A DNA stretch of 64,000 bases from Sophora flavescens (GCA_030762895.1 CM061065.1:83709607-83773606); one strand, 5' to 3'. Numbered from the stretch's first letter, positions 19,616 through 31,415 are shown. Numbers and translations: made by a program. The notes: a model not told the origin generated them from the sequence alone.

Positions 19616-22600
19616 CTACCACATGGTGGAATGACGTGGTGGTTCATAACCTCTATTCTCACTTTGACTATCATCTTCTGTAGCTCCTTGTCCAAAGACA
19701 TAATCAAAAAATCCACCACTTGATTCTTGATGATAAGGATCTTGATAATTCATTGATGGTTGGTAGTATGAGGGAGCTTGATCACTTGCGTATGTGTTAT
19801 ATGTGTTGAAATAAGGATATTGATAATAAGGTGGATGAGGTTGTTGACTACTCTGGAGAAGAATCATCAATACCAAAGTCACTAAAACTTTGTGCAATAC
19901 TAGAAGAGGAAGAATCTTCAAGTGGAAAATTTTGTTTTCTTTTTCCTCTCCTCGAATGTGACCCACCTCTCTTGCTCTCGGGTAATGAACTACCGAAGGA
20001 GCCATATCGATCAAGCTCCTATAACGCCTATTATATGGTGAATCTTGAGATGGATCATTTTGAAATTGCCCATCATCATCACCATCACCATCATCATCAC
20101 CGCCACCTTCTTCAGCTTCTACATCACCACCCCCATCACCACTATTATTACTTGGTGGACTTAAACCACCACCATCTTCATTAGAATCATCATTATCATC
20201 AACAACTTCCACATCTTCATCATCTGTATCCACTAGAGGCAACCATTCTGCATTTTGTACTCCATCTAATAGTGGATCTTCTCTCTCTTCAATCCATGGA
20301 GATAATGCATCTTCTTGAAATATATAATCAAGATTGATAGGATTAAAACTTGCTTCAATTTCATCTTGACTTTTTCTCATTTGATGCCTCATTTTCAATT
20401 TCATATTGTAGTGCGTGAAGACAAGCTTTTGCAGTTTTTTATACTTCAATCTATTCCTTGTCTTTGTGTGGATATAACTAAATGTGCTCCAATTTCTCTC
20501 ACAATTTGTGGCTGAAGTTGTTTGGCTAAGAACTTTTATAGCCACACGTTTAAGCTCAGGAGCATATACACCAAAAAAGGACCACCATTCAGCTTTTTAA
20601 AGGAGCAACAAAAGGTAAACAAATTATTAGTTATTATATTAAAAAATAAAGTTAAAGTTCATTGATTTATAAAAAAATATTATTTTACCTGGATTCATCT
20701 TAGACCAAGCTGCTTGAGCTTGAGGAGTACCAAATGTTTCAACCTTATCTCTAAAAAGTACTAACTGTGAAATATAACATAATATATCAATATGTAAATA
20801 TCTTCATTTGATAAATAATGAATTATAAGTTTAAAAATTTAAATATTCATTACTAACCTGGTTCAGAGCTTTAATCTGATCATCAATGTTTCTTTCTATT
20901 CTGAAGATAACTCTATTTGTTCCTTCAAACGTTTCTTTATAGACATCATCCCCATGTTCAACTCCGTATTGAAATTGCGGATTAAGAAAATAACCTAAAA
21001 AAGGATAACATATTATTATGGATGAAAGTATAAGTATAAAATTACATGATAAAAATAAATTTATAAATTATATCAACATACCGGCAGAATGAAGATCGGA
21101 ATGCATGTAACTCCATCGCTTGTCTATTAAATCATTATATCTGGAATGATAACGAGAATTTTGTCTAATTGCCTGTTTAGCTCTATCAACGGCTTCATAT
21201 ATGAAACCCATGGTTGGTTTCTCGTCACCATCAACAAGTCTCAAAACTTTTACTAAAGGCTCAAACACCTTCAATATGTCTTGGGACTTACTCCAGAATT
21301 CACTGTCATTAACAATTGTTCTTGCTTCATATGACGGTCCATTTCTCGCTTTACCAAATTTAGATCGCCTAAACTCTTCAGAGTTGAACATGTTTCTCAG
21401 ACCTTGCTTTTGCTGTACAATTGCTTGAAGTTGTAGGAACTGCGTTGCAAATCGGGTAACACCAGGACGGACAATTTCTCTACCTCCAAGATATATTTTT
21501 CATGAGATCGACTGTCCATATATGGTTATAGAGAAAATTTGTCACAGTCTTTGCATCAGTTAATAACTTCTGTACATTTTTCTTTTTTCCTATATCCTCC
21601 AAGCAAAGATCTAAACAATGAGCCGCACAAGCAGACCAATACAAATGAGGCCGCTTCTCCATCGGTTCGACCACCGTTTGCTTTCGATCTTTGCTTCGTT
21701 ATCTGTAACAACTTGAACAACAAACTCTTCCCCCACTTCTTCAACAACTTTATCTAATAACTGAAAGTAGTATTCTGTGTTTCTACTAATAACATCAGAA
21801 GCATCAATAGATTTCAAGAAAATTGTCCCCTTACTACTATACACCAAAAAATTCATAATATGAGTATGGTTGATACCGTCTGTCCAACCATCACACATTA
21901 TTGTCACCCCTTTTTCTTTCCATGTACCTCTCAATACGTTCAACCACTTCTTCATTTCCCTGTATTCATTCTCTAAATATACATCTGAGATTTCATAAGG
22001 GGTTGGACATTTAACCCCTTTACCTACCTCGGCAGCTGTAACAATCAAATTATGCAACCAAGGAGAGTTAGCTAAATTCATAGGTAAGCGTTCATAAATA
22101 AAAAACTTGCTTACTGCCTCTCCTAGCTTCCTCCTCAATGTCTTCATGATACCCTTTCTGATTTTTGGTTGCTTCATGCTTTTGCTCCTCATAAGATCAA
22201 TATTTGTAGATCTCAAGTCTAGAGTGATATCTTCGTGGCCTTTCACCCCCACCAACACTCGCATGAGAGCTTCCACCTTGTTCATATATATTTCCACGCC
22301 CTCCTGTTTGTTGTCTAAATTGTTGCCTGTCTTCCCATTCGCGATGTGATCTAAGGCTTTCCTGTGTAGCAAACCTCATTCGTTCATCAATAAGGTGATC
22401 CACATCTTCAGCTTCATCTTCATTTTCTCCTCTCAGGCGTGCTTCAAATTCTTCTTTTCTTTTTTTGGAGTCATTTTTCTTTGCTTTTCCTTCAAGAAGA
22501 AGCTTCATCATACCTTCTCTAGCCAATTTGCTCACTCTAGCACAGCCAGACACTTGTCCTTTCATATGTGCTATATGTTGTTTCAATCTTGTAATGCCAC

Positions 22601-22736
22601 CTCTTACTATCTTATGACAAAGTTTGCATTCGATATTGTTACGACTTTCGGCTACTGGGTTTCCAAAATGCCATCCAATGTCATCACTCGGAGCACCATC
22701 TAATCTCTGTGTAGGAAATTCTTCTCTTTGAGGCAT
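19616..22736 (-). pseudogene. hAT transposase, copy 2, less damaged
   Basis: The start is an ATG at 22736 (MPQREEF), present here but ATC in copy 1. A BED finger (CKLCHKIVRGGITRLKQH) is followed by a Lys-rich linker and the DUF659-type core (MCDGWTDGINHTHIMNFL). The T-run that shifts copy 1 has one T fewer here, so the frame stays open through KFFIYERLPMNLANSPW. Lesions: one extra base near 22235, a rearranged stretch near 21675-21690 after VTDNEAK, and a shift near 21490. The dimerisation part is fuller than in copy 1: AIKVLSQTTSATNCERNWSTF, then RNRLKYKKLQKLVFTHYN (20545 on). Intron-like gaps match copy 1. The C-terminus is acidic, then Tyr/Gln/Pro-rich, ending at 19616. Confidence 0.88.
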
Positions 22737-24479
22737 TGTGTAAATTTTATACAACCTGTTCAATATTTATAAATAAACATCAATCAATAATTTAACCAAA
22801 CTTACAAATTTAATCTAAACTAGCCTTCAAAAAGAAAACTTTTATATAAACTAGTAATTAGCAAAACACAGATAATCTAATTAATAATTACAGTAAATTA
22901 TTTAATACAACAAATCATTTATTAGCATATAATTTGAACAATAAATACTAGCTAAACATATACTAAATCAGTAATTACATTAATATATCAATATATATTT
23001 TATTTCTCTCTCAAATTTTCCCTATATTATTCACAAATCTTAATTAATTTCCCACCTAAAATTTTTAATTAAAAAATAATTCCCTCCCAAAAAATTCCCC
23101 CCACCCAATTCACCCAACCCACACACACGGTACACACAGTGGATAAGATTTCTGGATTCTTCTTATCCTCTCTCTGACTCTCGTTTCTTCCCTCACGCTT
23201 CCTCAATCCTCACCATTTCTTCCTCCCCATCATTTCTTCGGTCTTCCCCTGTCCGGCTGTCCCTCACGGCCTCACCTCACGCCTCACGGTCCTCAGTTCC
23301 TAACCGTTTCTTCCCCGTCCCTCACCTCATGCCTCGCGGAGTCACGGTCCTCACCATTTCTTCCCCTTCCCTGTCCCCCTTCGGTCTTCCTCGGTTCCTC
23401 CCCTGTCCCTCCGACTCTCTAAGTCTCGATGACCCTCTCTCGAGTCTCGTCCCTCACGGTCTCGGCTCGGTCTCTCGAGACTCTCACTCACTCTCACAGA
23501 GTCACGGTCTCTCACGTCTCACCTCTTCTTCTTCCCCCCTCTGTTTCTTTTTTTCTTCTTTTACGCAACCCTAGCTGCATGGATCTGCAACCCTCCTCTG
23601 CTTTCTTGTCCCTCACCACGGTGGCACGGCACTCACCAGTCACCAGATCACCACTCACCCCTCTTCGGTTACCCTCCCTCCTCCTCCTCCGTCACTCGTC
23701 CGGCGTCGCGGCTACCCACCGGCCAAAACCCAGATCGCGGCCACCCTCGGCCCCTCCCCCCTCTCTCAGGCTCAGCCTCCCCTCTCTCTCTCAGTCTCAG
23801 GCTCCGCCTCACGACCCACGGTTTCGGGCCTCCACCTCACGGCCCTTCTCAGTCACGGACTCACAGTCACGGTCTCAAGGACTCATCACTCACCCACTGA
23901 ACCCCACACCCGGAGGACGACGGCAGAGCAAAGGAGGGAAATGAAGATCTTACCTGAGCGGATGAGCGGATGCGAGAACCACTTTGGAGGAGTGTGAGAC
24001 TGAGGAATGATCGAAGAGGTTATACTACACGAGTGAAGTGAAGCAGATGAAAGAATGAGACAGAGTCTGAGTGAAGAAGTGAAGTGAACCAGCAGAAGCA
24101 TAAAGCAAAAGGAGATAAAGGCAAAAGGTTAGGAGAATATAATCTGAACAATTAGATTTTGAATTGATTTTGTCTGGAGAATTTGATTCCATTGAAACTG
24201 TTTTGGCCTTTTTCGTTTTGGCTCTTTGCTTTTGGCTCTGCTCTGTTTGCTTTTGCTCTGTTTTTCTCTTGGCTCTGTCTGCTTTTGGAACCCCGTTGCG
24301 GCTGATGCGGCCGTTGCGGCCGTTACGCCGTTACGTTGCGGCCGTTACGCCGTTACGTTGCGGCCGTAACGGGTGATTTGGATTCCCACCGCAATTGCGG
24401 CTCGATGCCGTTGCGGCGCGGTCCGCAACCGCAATATTGCGGCCGCATTAGCGGTTGCGGACCGCATTTTGAAACCCTG
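22737..24479 (-). other. hAT copy 2, 5' non-coding region and right end
   Basis: Mirror image of 8333-10140: an AT-rich leader next to the gene, a CpG-rich CCTCACGG-repeat stretch (23150-23900), CAAAAGC-type repeats (24200-24290) and the GCGG-motif terminus (24295-24479). Ser/Pro-rich frames here are low-complexity shadows. Confidence 0.5.
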
Positions 24480-24487
24480 GTATCTGG

Positions 24488-25252
24488 AACACCTTTGGGT
24501 TTAGGGATGCTCGCTTCTTCCAGGAGATGGACCATGTTAAGTGGTCGAAGGAGGAGTTGAATAAAGAGAGTGAGTCTTTGTTCGTTTCTTGCTTGTGGAT
24601 GATTTGGAGGGCTAGGAATTCCCATTGTATACCAAAGGAGAATGTCCCTGTTTGGAAACTTCAATCCTCCACCATACAGCAGCTGTATGAGATTATAAAA
24701 GCCTGCTTTCATGGTTCTAATAGAAACGTTCAAGCTCCTCGTTTGGTTAGATGGCACTCTTCGAGACAGTAAGCCATCATTCTGAATGTTGATGGTAGTA
24801 GCTTGCGAAACCCGGGAAAGCTGGGTTTTGGTGGCCTCTTCAAAAATGCAGATGGGGTGTGGCTATGTGGTTTCTATGGTTCTATTGGTAAAGGAGTTAG
24901 TCTCCATGCTGAGTTGTGGGCTTTGTACCATGGTCTTAATCTAGCGTGGAACAAAGGTTACAGGAATATTATATGCTACTCAGACTCCCTTACAGCAATC
25001 TCCTTAGTGAAGGAGACAGTCCCCATGTTTCACCATTGCGCTGCTCTGATTCTTTCGGGGCAACAAGTTTTGAGTAGGGAGTGGTCTATATCGTTGCAGC
25101 ATACTCTTAGGGAAGGTAACCAATGTGCAGACTTTTTGGCTAAGATGGGTGCTTCCCAAGATGAAGGTTTCAAGCTCATTGATTCAGTTCCTATAGGCAT
25201 CAACAATATTCTCTTGGCTGATAGTTGGGGTGTTGATTTCTTGAGGATGTAA
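24488..25252 (+). pseudogene. LINE ORF2 C-terminus with RNase H domain
   Basis: After hAT copy 2 the frame continues through SLFVSCLWMIWRARNSH, the end of the zf-RVT region. One stop near 24772 separates it from an RVT_3-type RNase H: VDGSSLRNPGKLGFGG (first Asp), SLHAELWALYHGL (Glu), CYSDSLTAISLV (second Asp) and REGNQCADFLAKMG (last Asp). This domain degrades the RNA strand during target-primed reverse transcription and is common at the C-terminus of plant L1 ORF2. The protein ends at 25252. Confidence 0.88.
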
Positions 25253-25303
25253 TTTTTGTTTTCTTTTGGCTTTGTTTCCGCCTTTCTACCAAACAAAAAA
25301 AAA
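25253..25303 (+). other. LINE 3' UTR and A-tract
   Basis: A short T-rich 3' UTR ends in a nine-base A-run (25295-25303). This marks the 3' end of the LINE and its plus orientation. Confidence 0.7.
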
Positions 25304-26143
25304 CTATCATTTAATACTTAATGAGAGTTGTTGACCCGGCAATCCTTTGTGATGTGGCATTAATGGATATGGATGATTTTAACTAGTTGGAAAATAAAAA
25401 TAAAAAACCATAGACGTGCTATGCATGTATGCTTTTCAGGAAGCTTTTCTACACCCTAAAAACTTTTGTGCACGTGTGGGTTTTTAATTTATTTGTTAGA
25501 TTTTGAAATTTGACAAACTTTATTTAAGTAATTAAAACTCCAAGATCAAATCACTCCCTTGTGAAACTACCATAATTAAAACTGCAATTAAGAAAAAAAC
25601 CATTTTATTTTAAAAAGAAAAAATAAATAAGCCTTAATACATGTGTAATGAATATAGCTTAAAAAAAATATTTGAACTAATTTATAATAATTATGTAATA
25701 AAAGTTAAATTGCATTTAATATTTGAATAAGTTTGAAATAATTTTAAAAATAAATCATGCTCAATTAATTTACCCATTCAAATAGTCATATTGGAACATC
25801 TTAAGAAAAAATAAAAGGAAGTATTCTTTGACACCAAGCCTCTTCAGACTCTCAACACCAAGTATTCTTTGATACCAAGCCTCTTCAGGCTTGTTACAAG
25901 CATTTTTTTCAAGCCTCCACAGCCCTTTTGCAAGCATTGTTCGAAGCCTTTGTAGGCCTTACAAGTATTTTTTGATACCATGCCTCTTCAAGATCTTGAC
26001 TTTTTCAAGCCAACACCAGTTCTCACTAACTAGCTCGGGAGAAACAAACAAGTTTAATTTTTATGGTTCGTGAAACTCATTTTCACATCTTGCTCTACTT
26101 AATGATTGAATGACCCATTTCAAAGCTAGTTGTGTTTATAGAC
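25304..26143. other. AT-rich DNA with a CCTCTTCAGGCTT short repeat, no gene
   Basis: No coding region recognised. At 25825-25990 a phrase close to AAGTATTCTTTGATACCAAGCCTCTTCA recurs three times in degenerate form; related GCCTCTTCAGGCTC phrases recur at 27885-27940. Confidence 0.4.
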
Positions 26144-26919
26144 TGATGTGATCATGGACACACAAGCTCAAGGGTTCTCACAAGTGGAGGGCATTCAAGG
26201 ACCAAAGACCCAAGCATGAAAAAGAAGAGTCCAAGACAAAGAAGAGTTCTCCTAGATTGTAGGATCTTTTGTAATAAAAGTAGTTTGTAGTAGCTTGTAA
26301 TTAAAGTAGTTTAGGAACTTGTAATATAATTGCTTTTTCCAATAAGCACTTTAGGATAGTTTTAGTCCATTGGGCTCAGGAATTTGGGCCAATTGGGCCA
26401 ATTAGCCCAATATAACACATGAGTAGGATACATTGGGCCAAAGTAGGCCAAGATAGGCCCACACCTAGCATGGTAGGTGCATAGATGACACAAAGGAGGA
26501 GGATCTTGAAGCTCACACCTATATAAGGACCTCATGTACTCACTTTTGAGGGGAATGAATCATTTGTTAGATTTTCTCATTTTGAGAATTGTGAGAGTTG
26601 AGAGAGTACTCCTCTTGAGAGGTTCTCTAGATGAACCTTATTTCTTATCTTGAGTTTCCATACTCAGGTGGTGAATCTTCCCAAAGGCTTATCAATTCAT
26701 TCTCCTAAGGGCTTGATTGTGGCGCCTATTCCATTCTCTTTCTACCTGTTACGTTTTCTTGTTTCAATTCTACTTTATTTCTTGTAGTTTAATTCATAGT
26801 TTCTTGCAATTCATATACTTGCGCTTTTTCTACTCCTTTTCATTTCCTTCATTCTCATTTGATCAGAATCAATTTTATTCTCTTCTTGACCTAGTTGTAT
26901 TGATCTTGCATTTTCAACA
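26144..26919 (+). repeat. LTR-like sequence (about 0.78 kb), lineage unknown
   Basis: Non-coding DNA with LTR features: TGATGTGATC start, a TATA box (TATATAAGG, 26520), a leader downstream and a CA-containing end near 26919. No partner LTR and no clear primer binding site were found, so the boundaries are tentative. Downstream 26920-27490 is AT-rich with repeated GAATTCAAATT-like phrases and no coding frame. Confidence 0.35.
26520..26528 (+). promoter_or_regulatory. TATA box in the LTR-like sequence
   Basis: TATATAAGG followed after about 30 bp by a plausible transcript start; part of the LTR-like region. Confidence 0.4.
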
Positions 26920-27489
26920 GTCAAATTCAAAGAAAGATCCTAAGAACTTTGTTGATCTATATTAGATCACAACATGTTGTATCATGAACTAGTTCTTTGA
27001 TTTTGAATTGTTGAAAATTTGGATCAAAATTTAAATTCTATGATCAATTTGAGTTTGGCGCCATAATCATCATGAAAATTTGTCAAGTGAATTTGAACTT
27101 GGGGCCACAAACTAAGTGAATTTGGATCACGGAATTCAAATTGTGATCCAAATGATGATCATAGATCTAGAATTTGAATTTTTGAAAGTAGATCATGCTT
27201 GAATTTTGGAGAATTTTTTCCCCTCCAAATTTGAGTTCATCATTTTAGGCACCAATCTTGCATGTGATCATTGATTGCATGAGAATTTGTTGCATTTGTG
27301 AAATTCAAGCATTGATCCATATACCTTACATGGTGAATTTGATCAAATTCAAATTCAAATTCAAAAATCACATAGTAAGAGTATTATTCAAGTGTTGATC
27401 AAAGTGTTTTTGATGATATCATATTATTAGAACCTAATAGATCTTGATGAAATTCAAATAGTGGATTTGATGTGTTTATCAACCATTTG

Positions 27490-28080
27490 AATGAAATGAA
27501 ATAGACAACTATAAACACGATAATGGGAGTAGAATTGTGTTTATTAGAATTTTAGATAAAGATAAAATTATCTTTTTGCAAGTAAGAGCTCAGAGCAGAC
27601 GAGTGATTATCATATCAATCAGACAAGTGACTTGTCTGAAGGTTTTTCAACAGAAGAATACACAGGCACACAAGATAAAAACTAAGTTTGATATTCACAC
27701 TTTAACCCCTTTAGTTAGTTAATAGTTAAGATAATCAAGTAACTAAAGAGATAGGGATAGAGATAGACACAACTATTTTATCCTAGTTCACCCCTTAACT
27801 GCCAGGGCTACGTCCAGTCCTTGGCACCACAAGTTTTCTCCACTATAACTAATCAGATTACAGACAAGTATTATTTACACACCTAGCCTCTTCAGGCTCC
27901 AAGACAAGTATTATTTGCACACCTAGCCTCTTCAGGCTCACTCATATTTGTTTGTAAGAAAGTGTAATAAATACAGTTTTGCAAGTCTTTCACTAACACT
28001 CATAAGAGTGGATTTAATATGAAGGTTTGAAAGACTGCACAAAGTTAAATGCATAATGAAAGAATCAAGAATTTAATTGG
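27490..28080 (-). repeat. Possible copia-type LTR remnant, minus strand
   Basis: Reverse-complement phrases such as GGACTGGACGTAGCCCTGGC followed by an AGGATAAAAT block resemble the 3' part of Ty1/copia LTRs as I remember them. A GCCTCTTCAGGCTC phrase is duplicated in tandem (27875-27945). No coding domain and no defined ends are seen, so this is weak. Confidence 0.3.
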
Positions 28081-28085
28081 CACCT

Positions 28086-29500
28086 GGCGATCAACCATGG
28101 ATTGAGCCTATTTCAGAATCGTAAGTATTTTTTATTTAATGTTTTATGAGAATTTATGTTTTTGTTATTAATTTGTTTTTATATAATGATGATTTTTAAA
28201 ATTATAAATTTGTCATGTTGATTCCTTCGAAGACGGCCTCCAAGGCCATTTCATTTTCTGTCATGGCGCAGTATCGTCGATTCTGGCCGTCCTGGAGAAG
28301 TTGAGCTTAGATGACGGAGATCGTGGTTTTACACAATTCGGGGTAATCTTTTTATTTTTATGGAATTTTATAAAAGTTTTTCATGCATTCTCTTCTATTA
28401 TATATATTATTCTCCTTTTGTGTATTAATTATTTTTTCCTTGTTAGCTTGTGCGCTGGCGTCCGGAGCATGCAGTAGAGATCCAGGGCATTTTTTAGGCT
28501 AGATGTTCTCCCAGACTCGCGGACTTGCTCCAGGAGCGGAGGACTAACCGCATACGTCCAGATTGAATCGAGCACAATATCTGGACCCAACTGTGTGTGT
28601 ACTGGATCTCTCCAGCTTATAAGCTGTGTGTGTACTCGATTAACCACGTTTAGCATGCCGATAACATGGTATGTATATGTAATTAATTAAATTTCATAAT
28701 TTTATTATTTCAACAATAATTTATTTTGTAAATAATTGATTTTCATTCGTGTGCTGTTTGCAGGCAGTAGCACTTGGCCGACCGATGAAGGTCCTTGAGA
28801 TTTTTGTGCAGACCCATATGCGTAGGGAGACTGGAGAATTTGTTGATGAGAGAACCAGGCGGACTGTGGTGAGCAATATTTATAAGTTTATGTTTTGATT
28901 TTTTTTATATTTTATAAGTTAATAATATAATGTTTTTGTTTATTGATAACAAGAGGATTTCTCTGCCAAGTTTACTTAGGTAGCGTCTGAGGCTGCCTCC
29001 CGCATTGGTGCCTCGGATCCCTCTCAACTTGACCCCACCAGGGCAAAGATACTTAAGACCCAGATGTGGGTTGATGTGGCCGACGGGAAGAAGAACGGGT
29101 AAATTTACGGGATTGAAAGCCTAGCTCGTACTTAGCGTCGGGAGGGGGGGGGGGGGGGTCCCGACCTTGACACATCGAGGCAATGCATCTTCTAGCTCGT
29201 GGGACACCGAGGAAGTGCAGCAGCTGAGGCAGGAGGAGCATCAGGTGAAAGAGGAGAACGAGTGCATGAGGCACCAGGTGGAGGAACTCCAATAGGTGGT
29301 CGCTGGTGTGCTCGAGGTGCTCCCACCTAACAAGTGCATCGTTTTGTAGCGGGTGCTCCTTACCAGCCAGGCGCCCTCTACTACTACGGACGAACCTGAG
29401 CAGCAGCAGGATGGCGGTACATCAACTCAGCCACAGCCGAATGGTCATCTGACACCGGATGATGATCTTGACTCCCCCACGAGACAACCATGATGACTAT
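28086..29500 (+). pseudogene. Transposase_24 (Ptta/En/Spm-type) gene of the CACTA remnant
   Basis: Exon-like blocks separated by introns: one ending PWIEPISES with a GTAAGT donor (about 28123); QYRRFWPSW (28265); WRPEHAVEIQGIF (28453); IEHNIWTQLCVYWISPAYKL (28568); LGRPMKVLEIFVQTHMRRET (28771) then GEFVDERTRRTV; ASEAASRIGASDPSQLDPTR (28984); and a Gln/Glu-rich coiled segment (29215-29290). This is the conserved order of PF03004 proteins, the partner of TNP2-type transposases in plant CACTA elements. In-frame stops occur in most blocks (for example at 28493, 28564, 28650 and 29099), and a G-run at 29144-29158 disrupts it. Clearly dead. Confidence 0.75.
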
Positions 29501-29727
29501 TATAGTGAATATTGTGATAGTTACTTTAGATATTTTTAGGGTTGTGGTAGTTGTAGGGTTTTGCACGAATTTATTTACATTATACCGATTTTTTTATTAT
29601 TTATATATTGCATTTTTATTATATATGATGTTATTTATTTTAATTTAATTAATAAATAATTAAAATTAACTTTCATTTAATAACAATTATTTTAATTAAC
29701 TTAATTTCTATTTAAAAAAATTAAATT

Positions 29728-30057
29728 AACTTATCGACAGATTGGTCCGTCGGTAATTCACAAACTGATTACCGACAGATCAGTGGGTTGGGTGCCCCAT
29801 TACCGACGGATAAAGCTATCAGAAAGTCACTAACGGGTTTACAGGCGACTTTTTCCATCAGTAATTGGGCAGCCTATCGAGGTACCAATGAAATTTTCGT
29901 CGGTATTTACCAACGGAACACTTAAATATATCGGTAAGTATTACTGACGAGCCAGCTACCGATGGATTTGGAGCCGTCAGAAACACGTCATTACCGACAG
30001 TTTTTTAACGTTTTCGACGGCTTTTGTGCGTCGGTAATCAGTGATTTTTTTGTAGTG
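29728..30057 (+). repeat. CACTA remnant subterminal repeats and right terminus
   Basis: Degenerate TTACCGACGG units in both orientations, for example at about 29731, 29776, 29810, 29985 and 30025, end with the terminal CACTA sequence (inverted) at 30041-30057. Such arrays bind the CACTA-encoded DNA-binding protein in known families. Confidence 0.75.
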
Positions 30058-30247
30058 GAATTTGTAACCTTCATGAAGAACATCATCATATTGTAGTGAA
30101 AAAGATGTCGTGTCCAAATTACCACAGAGATTATATTGACCATGCTACACATTGTGTACACTGCACTAATGTAATTAGTTATTTTCCTAGTTGCGGCTGT
30201 AGGACAATGTCAAACTGGAATGAAGCCTTAGTCATCATTCTAACCCT

Positions 30248-30631
30248 CTTAGAGCATCTCCAATGGGAATTTCTTAACAAGTTCTTATTGAGTTGCATAA
30301 TTGGAGCAAGTAGACGTGAATGCCATGTTTAAGGACAGTTGCTTCTATAAGTAATCAATTCGTATATAAAAACCTCCAATAAGAAAAGGAGAGAGAAAAT
30401 GATAGAGAAATGCATTAACTACCTTCATTCGAAAATTGAAATAAAAATAAATATTAATAAAGATATAGGTAACTCATGGAACCTATTTGATGAATTTTTT
30501 AGAGATACATCATTGGAGTGGAAAGTTGTTTAAAGTAGTATAAAATAAAAAATGATAAGGTAGCATTGTAGGACCCATTAAAAAAGAACTTATCTCACTC
30601 CAATGAATTGCACTATTAGAGATACTGTAAG
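30248..30631. mobile_element. MITE-like element (about 0.38 kb)
   Basis: The left end CTTAGAGCATCTCCAATGGG and, inverted, the right end CTTACAGTATCTCTAATAGT are related. Internal halves also pair (AAGTTCTT near both ends; CATTGGAGTG repeated). GAGCATCTCCAATGG termini are familiar from plant MITEs. It has no coding capacity. Ends are diverged and the target duplication is uncertain. Confidence 0.4.
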
Positions 30632-31050
30632 TGGCATAGGGCTTGAGTAAGCATGCGTATATTAACTTGCTATTCTAATTCTCAAATCCTTAGTGTTGAA
30701 ATACTTAAAAAAATTTTGCCTGCCATCAATATCATCCCATTTTTCGGACTGGAAATTTCAGTTGATCGAGATGTGTCGGAACTAATCAACACAATTGATG
30801 TGAAAAACACATGCAAAAACTGACCTTGGATTTTCTCTGACACTCAATAAACGTATATGGCAAGAGAAGGGAGGAAGAGAATTGCTACAAAACAAATTTC
30901 ATTCAGTCAATTTGATCTCGATTCACTTCACTTGATAAAGCCTTTTATAGGCAAAGTTACATTATATATAAATCTGTCCAATGATTTATAAGGAATCTCA
31001 TAAAAACACATGGATGCACGATAAAAACATAATTTGTTTTAAATGTGTCT
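30632..31050. other. Unassigned 0.4-kb stretch with a minus-strand TATA box
   Basis: No protein domain recognised. On the minus strand CTATAAAAGG (30951-30960) is followed by a pyrimidine-rich leader-like sequence, which could be an LTR or gene 5' end remnant. I cannot tell whether it is host or element DNA. Confidence 0.3.
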
Positions 31051-31374
31051 TGTAACATTCCCTTTTTTTAAATAAGCTTAGTGCCTTCATATATATTATA
31101 TATATGTTTGTATATGCTTGTTATGTTTGTTTTTGATATCTAAGTTCATATTTGGGGAAGTTTAGCCTTAGAAAGGTTCAATCTTTTTAGAGTCCAAGTA
31201 ACATGTTTCACCGTTTTGGCCATACCTTGAGTTCTAGATGTCCGATAGAAGTGATCTTTGTGGCGTTGGAAATCTAAGAGAATTATATACAAGTCTTATT
31301 TTATTTGTTTTAGAAAATTTAGTCGTTTAGATGGTCTCGCAGTGCAATCTTTGAGCTCCCCATGCTCAGGATTT

Positions 31375-31415
31375 GAGCACAGTCGTGCTCAACAGGGAGC
31401 AGTGCCGTGCTCAGG
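31375..31415 (+). repeat. Inverted-repeat cluster upstream of the LTR TATA-like box
   Basis: Degenerate GAGCACNNNCGTGCTC copies (GAGCACAGTCGTGCTC and a partial one) lie just before TTTAAATAG at 31424, in the same relation as 14261-14409 to 14425. Confidence 0.6.

Larger units (their letters stand above)
19063..24479 (-). mobile_element. hAT transposon, copy 2, inverted, in the LINE
   Basis: Termini CAGGGTTTTAAATTGCGGTT (left) and, inverted, CAGGGTTTCAAAATGCGGTC (right). The flanking 8-bp duplications GTATCTGG at 19055-19062 and 24480-24487 are identical. Its transposase gene runs on the minus strand (22736-19616). It matches copy 1 nearly end to end in the opposite direction. The perfect duplication and fewer lesions in the 5' half suggest a later insertion than copy 1, or simply less decay. 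Confidence 0.93.
4091..25303 (+). mobile_element. L1-type LINE, 5'-truncated and split by four insertions
   Basis: Five plus-strand segments belong to one L1 element: 4091-4249, 7387-8332, 13831-14159, 16738-19062 and 24488-25303. Joined across the insertions they run through an ORF1 CCHC knuckle, then ORF2 endonuclease, reverse transcriptase, zf-RVT and RNase H, ending in a short A-tract (25295-25303). Each break is an insertion with its own target duplication, so continuity is secure. The N-terminal part of ORF1 is missing, which fits 5' truncation. ORF2 has also lost internal pieces, between the RT palm and the zf-RVT region. Roughly 4.6 kb of LINE remains. Confidence 0.88.
28080..30057 (+). 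mobile_element. CACTA transposon remnant, right part
   Basis: It carries a Transposase_24 gene remnant (28086-29500), then a non-coding stretch, then subterminal TTACCGACGG/CCGTCGGTAA repeats. The right terminus reads, inverted, CACTACAAAAAAATCACTGA at 30057. The matching left terminus was not found, so the left boundary is only the first recognised exon and the element is probably truncated or buried in 25.3-28 kb. It is a different family from the CACTA at 33134-39453. Confidence 0.7.

Noticed and set aside
25891..26965. Short frames in the LTR-like region around 26 kb
   Set aside because: No start context, no domain, AT- and T-rich composition.
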